Shown here: piece after piece, positions 62,016-64,000 of the stretch | How positions within the stretch are numbered: position 1 is the first letter of the stretch | Layout: every line of letters begins with the position of its first letter | DNA from: SG8-40 sp963792855 | Lineage (GTDB): Bacteria; Pseudomonadota; Gammaproteobacteria; Burkholderiales; Eutrophovitaceae | Direction: 5' to 3' | DNA length: 64,000 bases | Assembly: GCA_963792855.1 (NCBI GenBank) | Contig: CAWBXZ010000003.1 | Location: forward strand, 124,001-188,000 | Notes under the pieces: model-generated | Database searches by the model: none | What the model was told of the DNA's origin: nothing | What the model saw: the letters and a program-made list of their open reading frames with translations, nothing else | Position numbers and translations under genes: made by a program

Positions 62016-63143
62016 TCATTCCCAACTGAGCGCACCACCGGTTTGGTATTCAGTGACACGCGTTTCAAAAAAGTTTTTTTCCTTTTTCAGATCGATCATC
62101 TCTGACATCCACGGGAACGGATTGTTAGCACCAGGGAAGAGCAAATCAAGACCGATCTGCTGACACCGACGATTCGCCACATAGCGCAGGTATTCCTTGA
62201 ACATCGGTGCATTCAATCCCAGCACACCGCGCGGCATTGTGTCCTCCGCGTAACGGTATTCAAGTTCCACACCCTTACGCATAAGCGCGCGAATCTCTTC
62301 CCGGAACTCTGCAGTCCACAAGTGTGGATTTTCAAGTTTGATCTGATTGATGAGATCGATTCCGAAATTACAGTGCATCGATTCATCGCGAAGAATGTAC
62401 TGATATTGCTCCGCTGCACCCGTCATTTTGTTTTGGCGTCCAAGTGCCAATATTTGTGCAAAACCGACGTAAAAGAACAGTCCTTCCATGATGCACGCGA
62501 AAACGATCAGACTCTTCAGAAGTTTCTGATCCGCTTCAGGCGTTCCTGTTTTGAACGATGGATCGGTCAGCGTCTCGATGAACGGAATCAGGAAATCATC
62601 CTTATCGCGGATGCTGCCGACTTCATGATAAGCGTTGAATATCTCTCCTTCATCGAGACCAAGACTCTCGACTATGTACTGATACGCATGCGTGTGAATG
62701 GCCTCTTCGAAAGCCTGGCGCAGCAAATACTGCCTGCACTCCGGCGCAGTGATGTGGCGATACGTTCCCAGCACGATATTGTTGGCTGCGAGCGAGTCTG
62801 CCGTGACAAAGAAGCCCAGATTGCGTTTGACGATCAATCGCTCGTCTTCTGACAACCCGGCCGGATCCTTCCAGGTCGCTATATCGCGACTCATGTTGAT
62901 TTCCTGGGGCATCCAGTGGTTGGCACAGCCGGAAAGATATTTTTCCCAGGCCCATTTGTACTTGAAGGGCACAAGTTGATTGACATCGGCCTTGCCGTTT
63001 ATCACGCGCTTGTCTTCGATGCGAACCCGCTTCGCCGTACCAACCTGCTTCGCTGCCACCTCTGAACCGCTGTCAACCTCACCGCGGTGCATAACGGTCG
63101 GATTGTTGGTGATGGTAATGTCTGAATCTTCAAATTGCAGCAT
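62016..63143 (-). CDS. nrdB: Ribonucleotide reductase class Ia beta subunit
   Basis: A 375-residue radical-generating subunit. Diiron ligands are in RQAFEEAIHTHAYQY and RDESMHCNFGID; the tyrosine of HAYQY aligns with the radical Tyr122 of Escherichia coli NrdB. The C-terminal tail that docks on NrdA is TRVTEYQTGGALSWE. The N-terminus is about 50 residues longer than the core fold, as in many betaproteobacteria. nrdA lies upstream on the same strand. Confidence 0.96.
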   Translation of the reverse strand: MLQFEDSDITITNNPTVMHRGEVDSGSEVAAKQVGTAKRVRIEDKRVINGKADVNQLVPFKYKWAWEKYLSGCANHWMPQEINMSRDIATWKDPAGLSEDERLIVKRNLGFFVTADSLAANNIVLGTYRHITAPECRQYLLRQAFEEAIHTHAYQYIVESLGLDEGEIFNAYHEVGSIRDKDDFLIPFIETLTDPSFKTGTPEADQKLLKSLIVFACIMEGLFFYVGFAQILALGRQNKMTGAAEQYQYILRDESMHCNFGIDLINQIKLENPHLWTAEFREEIRALMRKGVELEYRYAEDTMPRGVLGLNAPMFKEYLRYVANRRCQQIGLDLLFPGANNPFPWMSEMIDLKKEKNFFETRVTEYQTGGALSWE

Positions 63144-63203
63144 CAGTTCCTTGCCTTTCCAAACAGTCGGCCTTGGGCCTGGATATTGTTGGTTTACTGC
63201 CGA

Positions 63204-63389
63204 CTAGGCGGCGGCGAGTTTCCGGTACGGTTTCATGAACAATTCTGTCTCCCGTTGCGAAACAGGCGCAGCATCGCGTCGATTCAGGGCCGCGGAAACC
63301 ACAACCCGTGCACCATCACGGCTCTTGTTGCGAGTGTGAAACTCCACGCGCCGGCGCGATGACCGCTGCACCCGCTTCAACAAGTTCAC
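63204..63389 (-). CDS. Small ORF between nrdA and nrdB
   Basis: A 61-residue basic ORF (QRSSRRRVEFHTRNKSRDGA, ending FMKPYRKLAAA). Its ATG overlaps the nrdA stop by four bases, suggesting translational coupling, and its composition is protein-like (VVVSAALNRRDAAPVSQRE). I do not recognise a family. It could instead be a chance ORF in the nrdA-nrdB spacer. Confidence 0.45.
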   Translation of the reverse strand: MNLLKRVQRSSRRRVEFHTRNKSRDGARVVVSAALNRRDAAPVSQRETELFMKPYRKLAAA

Positions 63390-64000
63390 TGGCAGGCCTC
63401 GCAGTCCGGGTCATCGATAGCGCAAAACTGCGGTTGTGACTGCCCGAAGGCGTCTCCGCTGTCGGAGGGAACCGCGTTCAGCGTTCCGGAGCGAACAGTT
63501 GACTTCTCGGCCGACGTGGCTCCCAGCGTTCGAAGGTAGTAAGTGGTTTTCAGTCCGCGCTTCCAGGCAAGCTTGTAGGTTTCGTCAAGCTTCTTACCTG
63601 AGGCACCCGCCATATATATATTGAGTGACTGCGCCTGGTCGATCCACTTCTGGCGCCGTGACGCTGCCTCGACGATCCACGACGGGTCCATCTCAAAGGC
63701 AGTTGCGTACAAGGTGCGCAACTCTGACGGAATCCGATCGATCCGGGCAAGCGAGCCATCGAAATACTTCAGATCGGCGATCATGACCTCGTCCCAAAGG
63801 TTGCGTTTTTTCAGATCCTCGACCAGGTACTCGTTGGCCACGGTGAATTCGCCTGAAAGGTTGGATTTCACGTAAAGGTTCTGATACGTAGGCTCGATGG
63901 ACGCGGAAACGCCGACAATGTTTGCGATGGTCGCCGTCGGCGCAATGGCCACGCAGTTGGAGTTGCGCATGCCATAGCGCTTGATACGGTCCCGCAGTCC
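63386..64000 (-). CDS. nrdA: Ribonucleotide reductase class Ia alpha subunit, 3' part
   Basis: Only the C-terminal 204 or so residues are inside the window; the gene runs off the end. Visible are NCVAIAPTATIANIVGVSAS, IEPTYQNLYVKSNLSGEF, the radical-transfer tyrosine pair in LKTTYYLRTLGA, and the C-terminal redox cysteines (DDPDCEACQ) that are re-reduced by thioredoxin. NrdA reduces ribonucleoside diphosphates; trxA is in the same window. Confidence 0.97.
   Translation of the reverse strand, partial: GLRDRIKRYGMRNSNCVAIAPTATIANIVGVSASIEPTYQNLYVKSNLSGEFTVANEYLVEDLKKRNLWDEVMIADLKYFDGSLARIDRIPSELRTLYATAFEMDPSWIVEAASRRQKWIDQAQSLNIYMAGASGKKLDETYKLAWKRGLKTTYYLRTLGATSAEKSTVRSGTLNAVPSDSGDAFGQSQPQFCAIDDPDCEACQ

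Overview
The window looks like a piece of a betaproteobacterial chromosome with moderately high GC. Evidence: an Azotobacter-type 7Fe ferredoxin gene diverging from trxA-rho-rpmE; PHA genes of Cupriavidus type (phaA, bktB, a phasin and a short PhaM-like protein); an orn - M48 protease - phhB - rsgA order that I recall from other betaproteobacteria; DUF6494, DUF938, DUF2946 and DUF3301 proteins; and a lysine-rich histone-H1-like protein. I see no rRNA, tRNA, CRISPR array, phage or intact insertion sequence. Most of the window is housekeeping and central metabolism.

Layout. 0.5-7 kb, minus strand: fdxA, then an AddB-like nuclease and an AddA-like helicase-nuclease that is split in two. 7.4-9.6 kb, plus: trxA, rho (C-rich leader), rpmE and a clear terminator. 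9.8-13 kb: a GT39/ArnT-like membrane glycosyltransferase, then hslO and hslR. 13.2-17.3 kb: two thiolases, an EI24 membrane protein, and a phasin with a canonical promoter and terminator. 17.5-25.9 kb: pgi with a coupled DUF6494 gene, orn, an M48 protease, a frameshifted phhB followed by an unusual array of phhB 3'-end copies, mscS, rsgA and a CobD/CbiB-like protein. 26.4-33.3 kb: a more eroded stretch with a crotonase, a frameshifted HtrA protease, an orphan SoxYZ-like carrier, an epimerase, a chimeric cstA/arsA remnant, a DUF938 methyltransferase and a frameshifted patatin. 34-44.2 kb: beta-carbonic anhydrase, NUDIX-ybaK-DUF3301, fumC, an SDR, maeB, a TraB/GumN protein, pip, a GNAT and the short PhaM-like protein. 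44.3-51 kb: an acid-sugar locus (UxaA-type dehydratase, two sugar permeases and a UgpC/MalK-type ATPase on minus; a 2-keto-3-deoxy-fuconate-type dehydrogenase and an FAH-family hydrolase on plus). 51-60.6 kb: an outer-membrane protein, dusA, a beta-propeller protein, a YiiX-like hydrolase, the otnC/otnK tetronate pair, a GST and several small DUF proteins. 60.9-64 kb, minus: the histone-like gene (frameshifted), nrdB, a small ORF and the 3' end of nrdA.

How parts work together. The thiolases, phasin and PhaM-like protein support polyhydroxyalkanoate synthesis and granules, although phaB, phaC and phaZ are not here. The 44-51 kb genes and otnK/otnC should import sugar acids and break them down to C2-C3 units; a substrate-binding protein, aldose dehydrogenase and lactonase are missing from the window. 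AddAB-like proteins, NrdAB, Rho and the histone-like protein serve DNA and RNA metabolism.

Five genes carry reading-frame breaks (addA, phhB, htrA, patatin, histone-like) and one pair is fused by deletion (cstA/arsA). This is either real decay or indel error in the assembly, and reads would decide. I found no clear new multi-gene system. The most unusual signal is the 21.75-22.16 kb array of phhB 3'-end copies, in which both the coding residues and the stem pairing are preserved. Next are a perfect 12-bp hairpin inside the start of addB and a 17-bp perfect inverted repeat at 55.4 kb.
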